Positions 40,744-48,918 are shown, counted from the stretch's first letter. The stretch: DNA of 64,000 nt from an uncultured Kiritimatiellota bacterium (GCA_934635225.1 CAKTYZ010000006.1:62001-126000); one strand, 5' to 3'. Translations and numbers: made by a program. Notes: a model not told the origin generated them from the sequence alone.

Positions 40744-41382
40744 TCAGCGGAGCGCGGAAAGGATGTCTTCCGGCGTGATGGGCTTGCCCTTGGCGCGCAA
40801 GACGATCAGCCGCGAAATCAGCGCGGACTCAAAATCGGAGAGACACACGCCGTCCTTGCGGTCCTGAAGGATGCGCAGAAGGTCGTTCGCCGTCAGCCGC
40901 TCCCGCGCGGCCTCCTTGCGCGGCACGAAGAGATCCGTGAACCACAGCGCGAGCGCCGTCAGCGGCGACAGGAGCTTTGCCATGACCTCGTAGGCGCCCG
41001 CGAGCCGGAGGATACGCCGAAGCGGACGCGCCGCGCAGAGGAGCTTCGGCATGAACTCGGACGTGTAGAGCACCGTGAATGCCGCGAGGAAGCTCCAGAC
41101 CGCGCGCACCGTCGCGTTCTCGCCGAAGAGGCGCACCGACAGCGCCGCCGTCGCCGCCGAGTAGGTGACGTTCGCGAGGTTGTTGCCGATGAGGATCGTC
41201 GTCGTCGTGCGCCCCATGTCCTGCACGGCGCGCTGAACCTTCTTCGCCTTACGTCCTCCTTCATGCGCGAGATGCAGGATGCGCTCGCGGCTCACCGAAA
41301 GAAAGCCCGTCTCAGCGCCCGAGCAGAACGCCGACCACGCGAGCGCAAACAAGGCCAAGAGTACCAGCAGAAACACCGTCAT
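40744..41382 (-). CDS. DUF21/CNNM transmembrane protein lacking CBS domains
   Basis: 212 residues from MTVFLLVLLALFALAWSAFCSGAE, whose ATG overlaps the upstream CNNM stop (ATGA). Four hydrophobic segments; SGAETGFLSVSRERIL is the DUF21 hallmark of CNNM/CorC-type transporters. After the membrane part only about 50 cytosolic residues remain, with no CBS pair and no CorC_HlyC domain. The neighbour at 41379-42635 is a complete paralogue, so the two may form a heteromer. CNNM proteins are linked to Mg2+ or Na+/Mg2+ transport. Confidence 0.8.
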   Translation of the reverse strand: MTVFLLVLLALFALAWSAFCSGAETGFLSVSRERILHLAHEGGRKAKKVQRAVQDMGRTTTTILIGNNLANVTYSAATAALSVRLFGENATVRAVWSFLAAFTVLYTSEFMPKLLCAARPLRRILRLAGAYEVMAKLLSPLTALALWFTDLFVPRKEAARERLTANDLLRILQDRKDGVCLSDFESALISRLIVLRAKGKPITPEDILSALR

Positions 41383-42635
41383 GCGTCGTCCTCCTCCGTG
41401 CGTTCGACCGCCTCGTCCGTCTCCGCGAGAATCGCCGCGTCGTCGTCTTCCGTCTCGCGCGAGAGGACTTCGAGCCGCACAAGCGTGACGCGGCGGTGGC
41501 GGCGCTTGAGGACGGTCGCTCGACAGCCGTCCGCCTCGATCTCCTGCCCGACGTGCGGGATGCGTTCGGCATGGAACTGCACCCACCCGGAGAGGCGGTC
41601 CGCGTCCTCGGCCTCCAGTTCGATGTCCAGCGCGCGGTTGATCTCGTCCAGCGACGCGCGCGCGTCAATCTCCCAGACATTAGGCCCCTTCTTCGCGATC
41701 TGCGGCTCTTCGTTTGCGGAACTCCCGAATACGCCCGGACCGACGATAAGCTCGAGAATGTCATTCGGCGTGATGATGCCGGCCGTCCCGCCGTATTCGT
41801 CCAGGACGACCGCCATCGGCTTTCGGCTCTTGGCAAAAGTGACGAGCAGGTCGTCCAGCGTGACCGTCTCCGGCACGAACAGCGCATCCTCGACGCGTCC
41901 CGTCTCGCGCACCAAAACGCCCTCGATCGCGTCAGGCGTCCGCCGATAGACGGGCAGGTAATGGTGCTTGGCGTTCGCCCGGAACGCCGCGCGCGCCTCA
42001 TCCCCGCGCTCCAAGTCAAAGCCCTCGACATCGACACGCGGAGTCATTTCGTCGTTCGCCGAAAGCTCCGAGAGCCGCAGGACGCCTTCGACCATCTCGG
42101 AATCCTTTGCCGACACCTCGCCATGCTCGACGGCAGACTCCATCACCGAAATCAGTTCCTCGTCCGACAAGGCGCGGCGCTCGCGTTCAAGCGCGGGCGC
42201 GAACGCGCGCGAGGTCACGCGCAGGACGACGTTAAACGGCGTGAGAATCGCCCGCCAGAAACCGAGCAGGATCACGTACGGCGGGGCGAGGCGTTCCGCG
42301 AACTTCAGCGCCAGACGCTTCGGGGTGATCTCGCCAAAGACAAGCAGGAGAATCGTCATCGTCGGGACGGCGAGCCACGTCAAGCCGGGGATCCATCGCG
42401 CGAAGAGACGGTAGCCGAGCGTCGCGATCGCGAAGTTGACGAACGTGTTGCCGACAAGGAGCGTCGAGAAGAGGATCGCCTTGTCGGCAAGCGCCCCGGC
42501 GATCAGGCGGTCGGCCTTTGCGCTCCGCGCCTTGATCCGCGCGCGCTGTGCGCCTGTCAGGGAGAACAGGACCGTCTCGGCGCTTGAGAAGAACGCCGAC
42601 AACGCCAGCAGAACGATGAGGATTGCGATCAACAT
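41379..42635 (-). CDS. CNNM/hemolysin-type transporter (DUF21, CBS pair, CorC_HlyC)
   Basis: 418 residues. DUF21 membrane domain at 1-180 (LALSAFFSSAETVLFSLT, GEITPKRLALKFAERL), CBS pair at about 200-320 (EMTPRVDVEGFDLERGDEA, HHYLPVYRRTPDAIEGVLV, MAVVLDEYGGTAGIITPNDILE), CorC_HlyC domain at about 335-410. CBS domains bind adenine nucleotides and gate cation transport in this family. The gene ends with an acidic tail (TEDDDAAILAETDEAVER) and overlaps the truncated paralogue by 4 bp. Confidence 0.9.
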   Translation of the reverse strand: MLIAILIVLLALSAFFSSAETVLFSLTGAQRARIKARSAKADRLIAGALADKAILFSTLLVGNTFVNFAIATLGYRLFARWIPGLTWLAVPTMTILLLVFGEITPKRLALKFAERLAPPYVILLGFWRAILTPFNVVLRVTSRAFAPALERERRALSDEELISVMESAVEHGEVSAKDSEMVEGVLRLSELSANDEMTPRVDVEGFDLERGDEARAAFRANAKHHYLPVYRRTPDAIEGVLVRETGRVEDALFVPETVTLDDLLVTFAKSRKPMAVVLDEYGGTAGIITPNDILELIVGPGVFGSSANEEPQIAKKGPNVWEIDARASLDEINRALDIELEAEDADRLSGWVQFHAERIPHVGQEIEADGCRATVLKRRHRRVTLVRLEVLSRETEDDDAAILAETDEAVERTEEDDA

Positions 42636-42668
42636 CCTGACACGACAGCCTTCACGCGCACATGTCGA

Positions 42669-43634
42669 TCACCACACGAGCGCGCCCAACGCATCCGACA
42701 TCAGCCGCGCGGCGTGCTGGTCGCGCTCGTCCGAAGACGAGGAGCCGAGAACGATGACGATCGCGCGCCGTCCCTTGCGCTTTCCCGTCAAGACGACCGA
42801 CGAGCCGCCCGCGTCGATGTAACCCGTCTTCAGGCCATCAACGGCTTCCGAACCGTCCGGATTGATGACCTTTCGCGCGTCCCACATCATGACGTGATTG
42901 TGGTTCTTCAGCGGGTAGGGGTTTCCCGCGCCGTCGCGAACGGGCGTCTCAACCGCGCTTTTCACCTTGATCGACGTGTATTTCAGGATTGTCGAATGGT
43001 TCGCCAGGATCTCGCGCGCAAGCCGCAGCTGGTCCAAGGCCGTCGTGCGATTGAATTCCTTCCACGGATAACGCCGCCGCGCGTTCGGCGGCAGACCGTT
43101 CGCATTGAAGTAGCGCGTCTTCGTCATGCCCAGTTCCGCCGCGCGCGCGTTCATGCGCGCCACGAACGCCGCATGCGAGCCGTTCGCCTGGACCGCCAGC
43201 GCAATCGCCGCGTCGTTCGCGCTGTTGACCAAGAGCGCGGTCAGGAGATCCTCGACCGTCATGGACTGCCCGGCCTTGAGTCCAACCCAGCTGGCCTCGG
43301 ACGCGTAGACCTCGGGCGTCGCCGTCACGCGCGTGTCCAGGCGATAGCGCCCGGCCTTTACGTCCTCCAGCACCAGGAACGCCGTCATCAGCTTCGTCAC
43401 GCTCGCGGGATAGGCTTCGGCTTCGGCATTGTCGGCAAAAAGAATCTCGCCCGTCTTCGCGTCCGCCGCAAGAGCCCCGACATACGGCGAACGGCGATGC
43501 GCCGTCTGAACCGGCTTCGCTTTCGCGGCAGGGACGGCGGCAGGACGCGCCGGACGAGAGACCTTTCGAGCAGGGGCCCCGACGGCAACCGTCGCCAGCA
43601 ACCCCGTCAGCAACACGAAAATCGGACGCGTCAT
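42669..43634 (-). CDS. D-alanyl-D-alanine carboxypeptidase (S11 penicillin-binding protein)
   Basis: 321 residues from ATG 43634; a GTG one codon upstream is possible. Signal peptide to about residue 20, then an Ala/Pro/Lys-rich linker. Active-site motifs: SVTK in YPASVTKLMTAFL (Ser nucleophile), SAN in LLVNSANDAAIAL, and KTG in VDGLKTGYIDAGG. It trims the terminal D-Ala of peptidoglycan pentapeptides in the periplasm. The C-terminal domain of PBP5 is absent, making it a short DacA/DacF form. The gene lies inside an overlapping operon. Confidence 0.92.
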   Translation of the reverse strand: MTRPIFVLLTGLLATVAVGAPARKVSRPARPAAVPAAKAKPVQTAHRRSPYVGALAADAKTGEILFADNAEAEAYPASVTKLMTAFLVLEDVKAGRYRLDTRVTATPEVYASEASWVGLKAGQSMTVEDLLTALLVNSANDAAIALAVQANGSHAAFVARMNARAAELGMTKTRYFNANGLPPNARRRYPWKEFNRTTALDQLRLAREILANHSTILKYTSIKVKSAVETPVRDGAGNPYPLKNHNHVMMWDARKVINPDGSEAVDGLKTGYIDAGGSSVVLTGKRKGRRAIVIVLGSSSSDERDQHAARLMSDALGALVW

Positions 43635-43641
43635 CACGTCT

Positions 43642-44469
43642 TTACTTCACCGTTGTGCGCGTCGCCTTCTGAAGGGCCTTCCAGAGCGCGGACGCGTCCT
43701 TGGCGTCAAGAACCGCCTTGCGATTCGCGTCCTTCGCAAACGACTGGGCCAAACCCGCCATCAGGCGCAGGTAGAACGCCGAGACCGCTACGGGAATCGC
43801 CGAGAGGAAGATCACGTTGACCTTCTCGCCGTCCCAGTCGATGCCTTCCTTCGAGATGCCCATCGCCAGCGTCAGGCCGCCGCCTTCGACGCCACGCACG
43901 TGCGGAAACGCCAAGCCGCCCTCCATCGCCGTCGAGAGGACGCTTTCGCGTTCCAACGCCGCCGTGACAAGGTTCTCCGCGCTTGAAATGAACCCGTGGG
44001 CCTCCATCGCGTGCGCCAGCTTCTCGATTGACTGCTCGCGCGTGGCCGCCCCGAGGTCGCAGACCATCAGCTCCTCCGCGCTGAAGCGCGAAATGCCGGT
44101 CTTCGGGTTGTCGCGGTCCGGCGCCTCGGCCGTGTTGAGGACCGCGTCCTCGTCCGTCGCGAAGAGGATGCGCCCGCAACTGGAGCACGTGACGAGATGC
44201 TGTCCGAGGCGGACCTGCTGGCCCTGCGCGATCGGAACCTGCATGCCGCAGACGGAGCAGCAGTTGTTGACCATCGCCGCCATGACGATATGGCTCTTCT
44301 TGTAGAGGCGCGAGTAGATGCCCGCGACCTGAGGCTGAAGCTTCGACTGCAGCGCGTCAATCGAATCGTTCAGCGCGTCAAGATGGCTGCCGTCTCCGGT
44401 CTGGTTGTGCTCATCACGGGTAAGGACCAGCTCCTGAAGCTGGCGAAGCGTATTGATTTGGCTTTTCAT
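43642..44469 (-). CDS. Coiled-coil/zinc-ribbon protein fused to a PTS EIIA-like domain
   Basis: 275 residues. Residues 1-60 are a predicted coiled coil (LRQLQELVLTRDEHNQ...LNDSIDALQSKL). Residues 65-105 hold a zinc ribbon with CSVC (71-74) and CSSC (95-98), as in CdsZ/zf-RING_7 proteins. Residues 130-270 resemble fructose/nitrogen-type PTS EIIA (VTAALERESVLSTAMEGGLAFPHVR), with His190 at the phosphorylation site. No EI or HPr gene is here, so it may be a PtsN-like regulatory acceptor. Its ATG overlaps the DtxR gene stop (ATGA); the product may regulate envelope or metal genes in this operon. Confidence 0.75.
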   Translation of the reverse strand: MKSQINTLRQLQELVLTRDEHNQTGDGSHLDALNDSIDALQSKLQPQVAGIYSRLYKKSHIVMAAMVNNCCSVCGMQVPIAQGQQVRLGQHLVTCSSCGRILFATDEDAVLNTAEAPDRDNPKTGISRFSAEELMVCDLGAATREQSIEKLAHAMEAHGFISSAENLVTAALERESVLSTAMEGGLAFPHVRGVEGGGLTLAMGISKEGIDWDGEKVNVIFLSAIPVAVSAFYLRLMAGLAQSFAKDANRKAVLDAKDASALWKALQKATRTTVK

Positions 44470-44867
44470 CGTTTCTTTTCTGTGTAGGTGCGGATCCTGT
44501 CCAAGGTTTCCGCCGATAAGATGTGCTCCATGAGACAGGCATCCCTGTCCGCCGTCCGCTGCGAGACGCCCAGCAGCTGAAGGAATTCGCGCAACAGCCG
44601 ATGGCGGTTCAAGACGCGCCGGGCGACCGCCTGTCCTTTCGGCGTCAGCAGAATCGGCCCGTACGGGTTCTGGATGACGAGTTCAAGCTTCTTGAGCTCC
44701 TGAATCGCCTTGACCACCGACGGCATCTTCACCGAAAGCTGCCGCGCCACGTCGCGCACCTGCGCGAACCCCGTCTCCTCGACCAGCAGGTAGACGGCCT
44801 CAAGATAGTCTTCAAGGCTTTGCGTCATCAGGCCATGGCCGCCCTGTCGTGCGTTGCGTCTCATCAT
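44466..44867 (-). CDS. DtxR/MntR-type metal-dependent regulator
   Basis: 133 residues from 44867, whose ATG overlaps the preceding stop (ATGA); MTQSLEDYLEAVYLL at 44828 is the start homologues would suggest. Winged helix (FAQVRDVARQLSVKMPSVVKAIQELKKLELV, ILLTPKGQAVARRVLNRHRLLREFL) and dimerisation part (DRDACLMEHILSAETLDRI) as in MntR; no SH3-like third domain. These proteins bind Mn2+ or Fe2+ and repress uptake genes. It sits in an operon with two CNNM divalent-cation transporter genes, a plausible target set. Confidence 0.85.
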   Translation of the reverse strand: MMRRNARQGGHGLMTQSLEDYLEAVYLLVEETGFAQVRDVARQLSVKMPSVVKAIQELKKLELVIQNPYGPILLTPKGQAVARRVLNRHRLLREFLQLLGVSQRTADRDACLMEHILSAETLDRIRTYTEKKR

Positions 44868-45937
44868 TTTCCGAAGGGGCTGGTCTTCTTCATGAGTTGG
44901 GAGAACTTGACGGTCTCAATCGACTCTTCAAGCTGGAGAGGGAACGGCGCCGCCGTGCGGACCGTGTCGTAGATGTGCTTCCAGAACGCCGTTGGGCCGC
45001 TCAACGTGCCCTTCGGCAGGGAAACCGTCTCCGTCAGGATGGGGAACTCCTCGTGCAGGTCTCGGATCTGCGGCGTACGGACGGACGAACGGCGACGGGG
45101 GAAGGAGAAATTCGGATCGATGACCGTCAGCGTCCCCGCAGAGGCTCCCGCCTCGACGCGGAAGACGCCACGTTCGCCGCGCAGCTCGAAGGACGGCGCG
45201 TGAAGTCCCGGCAAGACGCCACCCGAGAACTCGATGTCCGCCGAGATGTGCTCGCGCGTCTTGAGGCAGACGTGCGCGTAGTCCTCGGAATCGCCAAGCG
45301 AGGCGATGCGCTTGAGTTCGCTCCACATCTGGATCGGCGGGACCGGCAGAAGCCGCAGGGCCTGCATGACGAGGTCCGTCATCGCGTAATACGCCGCGCC
45401 GCCGCCCAAACGCTTCACGCACTGCCAGTCGTCGCGGCGGATGAAGTCCTCGCGGCGGATGCGAATCTGGTAGATCGGCCCGAGACGCGGGTCTGACATC
45501 ATCATCTTCGTCAGCAGGAAATCCGGCGAAAAGAGGCCACGCTGAAGAATCAGCAGACGGTTCTTCGACTTGTGCGCCTGACCGCGCAGGAGCTGCGCAT
45601 CGTTCAGGGTCAGCGCCATCGGCGACTCCAGAAGCGTCCAAAAGCCCTTCTTCAGCGACAAGAGCGCATGATTGACGTGATCCGTCGTGCAGGTCGCGAT
45701 GTCCACGAGGTCGATGTCGCGCTCGTCGAGCATGTCCGCAAACTGGCGGAACATCTTGCAATTGGGGTAGTCCTTCGCCACGCGGTCGCGACGCTCCTTC
45801 AAGAGGTCGCACGCGGCGACGACCTTGAACAACGCCGGATGGCGAAGAAAGATTGGGTAGTGGTCATTGAACATCGCGCGCCCGAGGCCCATGAGGGCCA
45901 CGCGGACGGGCGGACGCTGGTACTCGAACTGGCTCAT
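44864..45937 (-). CDS. Gfo/Idh/MocA-family oxidoreductase
   Basis: 357 residues, no signal peptide, so cytoplasmic. Rossmann start VRVALMGLGRAMFNDHY, then ATCTTDHVNHALLSLKKGFWTLLESPMALT at the position of the family's EKP loop, with ESP replacing the usual EKP; the lysine is missing. The C-terminal alpha/beta domain includes REDFIRRDDWQCVKRLGGGAAYYAMTDLVMQAL. The family oxidises or reduces sugars and inositols with NAD(P); loss of the lysine suggests a changed reaction or a noncatalytic role. Overlaps nrdR and dtxR-like genes at both ends by 4 bp. Confidence 0.8.
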   Translation of the reverse strand: MSQFEYQRPPVRVALMGLGRAMFNDHYPIFLRHPALFKVVAACDLLKERRDRVAKDYPNCKMFRQFADMLDERDIDLVDIATCTTDHVNHALLSLKKGFWTLLESPMALTLNDAQLLRGQAHKSKNRLLILQRGLFSPDFLLTKMMMSDPRLGPIYQIRIRREDFIRRDDWQCVKRLGGGAAYYAMTDLVMQALRLLPVPPIQMWSELKRIASLGDSEDYAHVCLKTREHISADIEFSGGVLPGLHAPSFELRGERGVFRVEAGASAGTLTVIDPNFSFPRRRSSVRTPQIRDLHEEFPILTETVSLPKGTLSGPTAFWKHIYDTVRTAAPFPLQLEESIETVKFSQLMKKTSPFGK

Positions 45938-46377
45938 TTCTTCACGATCTCCGTAATAGCCGAAAGGAATTGGGCGACGTCCTTGAACTGCCGGTAGACG
46001 CTCGCAAACCGGATGTAGGCGACTTCATCCACCTTCTGGAGCTCGTCCATCACAAGTTCCGCGATCTTCGTCGAGGGGATCTCGTCGCCGTCAAGCTTGG
46101 AGACGATGCGGTCGATCATCATCTTGATCTGATCGCTCGAAATGCTCCGCTTGCCGCAGGCCTGGCGAATCGCCTTCTCCAGCTTCTGGCGCTCAAAGGT
46201 CTGACGCCGTCCGTCGTGCTTGACGACCTGGACCTCGTCGCGGTCAACCTCCTCGTAAGTCGTGTATCGCGCCCCGCACTTCAAGCATTCGCGCCGACGG
46301 CGAATCGCCGCGCCGTCACGCGCCGCCCGCGAATCGAGCACTTTGTCATTGTCAGACTGGCATTTCGGACATCTCAT
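45934..46377 (-). CDS. nrdR: Ribonucleotide reductase repressor NrdR
   Basis: 147 residues, usual length. Zinc finger MRCPKCQSDNDKVLDSR...RRRRECLKCGARYTTYE (CPKC and CLKC), followed by the ATP-cone (VVKHDGRRQTFERQKLEKAIRQAC). It senses ATP/dATP and represses nrd genes at NrdR boxes. It lies 6 bp after rnfE and overlaps the following oxidoreductase (ATGA), so its expression is tied to the operon. Confidence 0.96.
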   Translation of the reverse strand: MRCPKCQSDNDKVLDSRAARDGAAIRRRRECLKCGARYTTYEEVDRDEVQVVKHDGRRQTFERQKLEKAIRQACGKRSISSDQIKMMIDRIVSKLDGDEIPSTKIAELVMDELQKVDEVAYIRFASVYRQFKDVAQFLSAITEIVKK

Positions 46378-46383
46378 CGGCGG

Positions 46384-47061
46384 TCACTTCCCGTTTGGGC
46401 ACATCGTGCAATGTCGGCAATCGAGGCTAATCGGCAGCGGAGCCGGCGCACCGCGCCGACGCGCCGCCCACTCGCCAAGGCGATTGATGAGCGCCAGCAG
46501 AAGACCCAGCGTGATGAAACCGCCCGCCGGCAGGATCGCCAGCGTAACCGGGCCGGGATTCAGGCCCTTGAAGGCGAGGTCGCCCCAGACCGTCAGCGTG
46601 CCCGCCCCGCAGATCTCGCGCACCGTCGCGACCAGCGCCAGCGCCAGCGTGAAACCCACGCCCGAGCCCAGGCCGTCCGCCAGCGAATCGAGCACGCCGT
46701 TTCGGCTCGCGAAAGCCTCGGCACGGCCCAAGATGATGCAGTTGACGACAATCAGCGGAATGAAGATGCCGAGCGAAGCCGAGAGGTCGGGCAAGTAGGC
46801 CTGCATCAGCAAGTCAATCGCCGTCACGAAGGTCGCGATAATGACGATATAGCAGGGAATGTGCACCGCGTCGGGTATCGCCTTGCGCAACGCGGACACG
46901 AGGCCATTCGAGCAAACGAGGACAAACGTCGCCGCCAACCCCATCCCCAGCGCGTTCTCAAGCGAGGTCGTGACCGCCAGCGTCGGGCAGAGGCCAAGGA
47001 CAAGCCGAAACGTCGGATTGTTCCGAAAGACGCCGTACCAGAATGCTAACCAAGTTTTCAT
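46384..47061 (-). CDS. rnfE: Ion-translocating electron transport complex subunit E (RnfE/RsxE)
   Basis: 225 residues from MKTWLAFWYGVFRNNPTFRLVLGLCPTLAV. Six hydrophobic segments, and the family signatures GLCPTLAVTTSLENALGMG, FIPLIVVNCIILGRAEAFA and SLADGLGSGVGFTLAL. In Rnf/Nqr complexes this subunit is part of the membrane ion channel oxidising ferredoxin to reduce NAD. It ends in CRHCTMCPNGK, a cysteine-rich tail not usual in the family. No other rnf genes are in the window. TATAAT lies 7 nt before the ATG, which heads the eight-gene operon. Confidence 0.9.
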   Translation of the reverse strand: MKTWLAFWYGVFRNNPTFRLVLGLCPTLAVTTSLENALGMGLAATFVLVCSNGLVSALRKAIPDAVHIPCYIVIIATFVTAIDLLMQAYLPDLSASLGIFIPLIVVNCIILGRAEAFASRNGVLDSLADGLGSGVGFTLALALVATVREICGAGTLTVWGDLAFKGLNPGPVTLAILPAGGFITLGLLLALINRLGEWAARRRGAPAPLPISLDCRHCTMCPNGK

Positions 47062-47068
47062 GGCCCGT

Positions 47069-47074
47069 ATTATA
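47069..47074 (-). promoter_or_regulatory. -10 box before rnfE (leaderless type)
   Basis: Minus strand GGTGTATAATACGGGCC; hexamer ends 7 nt before the ATG at 47061. Confidence 0.6.
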
Positions 47075-47120
47075 CACCATGATACGAAAATCCGCAAGTG
47101 CTGCCGCCTCGTGCGCGACC

Positions 47121-48227
47121 TCAGAGCGTCACCCAGCGCACGCCCGCCTTCGACGACTTCAGCGCCGCCGAGACGAACCGCATCGACCGAACGCCGGCCT
47201 CCGCGCCCGGAAAGTCACCCGACCGCCGAGACCGCACGGACACCACGAACTCGTCATAAATGTTTCCGAGCGCCTCGACAAAGCCTTCGTGATGCCCCGC
47301 CGGAAACCGAGACGCGCGAACGGACGCCGGGGACAGTCCCTCGACATACGGGGCCTTGCGGCGGAAGACCTGGTCCGGCTTCGTCGGATACTTGACCGTC
47401 AGGTAGTTGGGCTCCTCCTGATCCCAATGCAACGAGCCCTTCGCGCCATAGACGCGCAGCCGCACGCCGTTCTCCTCGCCCGTGGCGACCTTGGACGTGA
47501 CGAGCGCGGCCTTCGCGCCGTCCGTCAGGCGCATGAGAATCGACGCGTCGTCGTCCAGTCCCGCCGCGTTGGCGTAAGACGAGAGATCGGCCAGAAGCGA
47601 CTGGACCTGAAGGCCCGAGACATACTCCAGCATGGTGAACGCATGGACGCCGATGTCCGCGACAACGCAACTCGGGCCGGCGACCTTCGGGTCCATCTTC
47701 CAGCCGTTGTGCCGATCCGACTTGCGAAACGAGCCTTGCACGTACTCAAGGTGAATCTTGTCAATCGGCCCGATCTCGCCCTTCTTCACGAGATCACGCG
47801 CGAGCTTGATCATCGGATAGCCCGTGTAGGTGAACGGGATGCCCAGAACGCGCCCCTTGCGCGCGGCCAGGCTGCCGAGCGTCGTGGCTTCGCGCACCGT
47901 CAGCGAAAGCGGCTTCTCGCAGAAGACGTCCATCCCCGCCTCAAGCGCGGCACGCGCGATGGCGTAATGCGTCTCGTTCGTCGTGCAGATGACGAGAAAG
48001 TCGATCCGCCCTTTCTCCGCCGCGATCAACGTGCGCCAGTCCGCGTAGACGCGCGTCGGATCCAGTCGAAAGGCCTCTCCGCTTGCCGCATTCCGCTTCG
48101 CGTCCCGCGAGAAGTTTCCCGCCACGAGATCCGCCAAGTCGTCCATGCGAATCGCCATTCGGTGGATGGGGCCGATGAACGAGCCCTTCGCCCCGCCCAC
48201 CATTGCGTATTTCAGTCGTTTCTTCAT
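47121..48227 (-). CDS. Gfo/Idh/MocA-family oxidoreductase
   Basis: 368 residues from MKKRLKYAMVGGAKGSFIGPIHRMA; a GTG at 48236 overlapping the gmk stop is an alternative start. Rossmann motif VGGAKGSFIG, VICTTNETHYAIARAALEAGMDVFCEKPLSLT with the family's EKP lysine, and C-terminal GPSCVVADIGVHAFTMLEYVSG containing the G-x-x-x-D-x-x-x-H signature. It should be an active NAD(P)-dependent sugar or polyol oxidoreductase; no signal peptide. It follows gmk by 5 bp, an unusual pairing with a housekeeping kinase. Confidence 0.87.
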   Translation of the reverse strand: MKKRLKYAMVGGAKGSFIGPIHRMAIRMDDLADLVAGNFSRDAKRNAASGEAFRLDPTRVYADWRTLIAAEKGRIDFLVICTTNETHYAIARAALEAGMDVFCEKPLSLTVREATTLGSLAARKGRVLGIPFTYTGYPMIKLARDLVKKGEIGPIDKIHLEYVQGSFRKSDRHNGWKMDPKVAGPSCVVADIGVHAFTMLEYVSGLQVQSLLADLSSYANAAGLDDDASILMRLTDGAKAALVTSKVATGEENGVRLRVYGAKGSLHWDQEEPNYLTVKYPTKPDQVFRRKAPYVEGLSPASVRASRFPAGHHEGFVEALGNIYDEFVVSVRSRRSGDFPGAEAGVRSMRFVSAALKSSKAGVRWVTL

Positions 48228-48232
48228 AGATC

Positions 48233-48832
48233 TCACATTCTGCCGCTCAAGGCGTCAATCAGGTCGCACAGCCGCCTGTAGCAATGGCCCAAGTCGTCGT
48301 TCGTCACCTGAAACATGTATTCGCCGGCACGGGCCATCTCACCCTCGGCGTTCGCCAAACGCCTCTCGATGACGGTCGGGGCGTCGGTTCCGCGCCGCTC
48401 CAGACGCGCGCGCAGCTCCTCCATCGACGGCGGATTGATGAAGATGTCGACGTAGCCGATCTTGAGCGCATCCGTGTTCGGCAGCTTGCGCACGTAGTCG
48501 CGCACCTTCGCCGCGCCCTGCACGTCAATGTCGAGAATCATCGAGTTTCCCTCGGCCAGGACTTCCTCGATCGGGGCCTTCAGCGTGCCGTAGTAGTTGT
48601 CGTGAACCTTCGCATATTCGATGAACGCGTTCTCGCGAATCAGTTCCTCGAAACGCGCCTTCGTCTTGAAATGGTAGTCGAGCCCGTCCTCTTCTTCGCC
48701 ACGTGGCTGCCGCGTCGTGCAGGAGATCGAGTAGACGAGGTCCGGGTACTCCTGCAGCAGCATGTCGATGAGCGTCGACTTGCCGCAGCCGGACGGCGCG
48801 GACATCACGAGGAAAAGGGGCTTTGTCTTCAT
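48233..48832 (-). CDS. gmk: Guanylate kinase
   Basis: 199 residues. P-loop VMSAPSGCGKSTLI, GMP-binding SCTTRQPRGEEEDGLDYHF, VHDNYYGTLKAPIEEVL, ILDIDVQGA. It phosphorylates GMP to GDP. TTTGGTATAAT lies 8 nt before the ATG with no ribosome site, so the mRNA should be leaderless. Confidence 0.97.
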   Translation of the reverse strand: MKTKPLFLVMSAPSGCGKSTLIDMLLQEYPDLVYSISCTTRQPRGEEEDGLDYHFKTKARFEELIRENAFIEYAKVHDNYYGTLKAPIEEVLAEGNSMILDIDVQGAAKVRDYVRKLPNTDALKIGYVDIFINPPSMEELRARLERRGTDAPTVIERRLANAEGEMARAGEYMFQVTNDDLGHCYRRLCDLIDALSGRM

Positions 48833-48840
48833 GTCCGCGT

Positions 48841-48846
48841 ATTATA
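48841..48846 (-). promoter_or_regulatory. -10 box before gmk (leaderless type)
   Basis: Minus strand GGATTTGGTATAATACGCGGAC then ATG; 8 nt between the hexamer and the start codon. Confidence 0.65.
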
Positions 48847-48918
48847 CCAAATCCGCGTCATTCAGGGCATCCCGAGAATGCGGGCCCGTTCGCCGTCCGA
48901 GGGGCGACGCACGACCGC

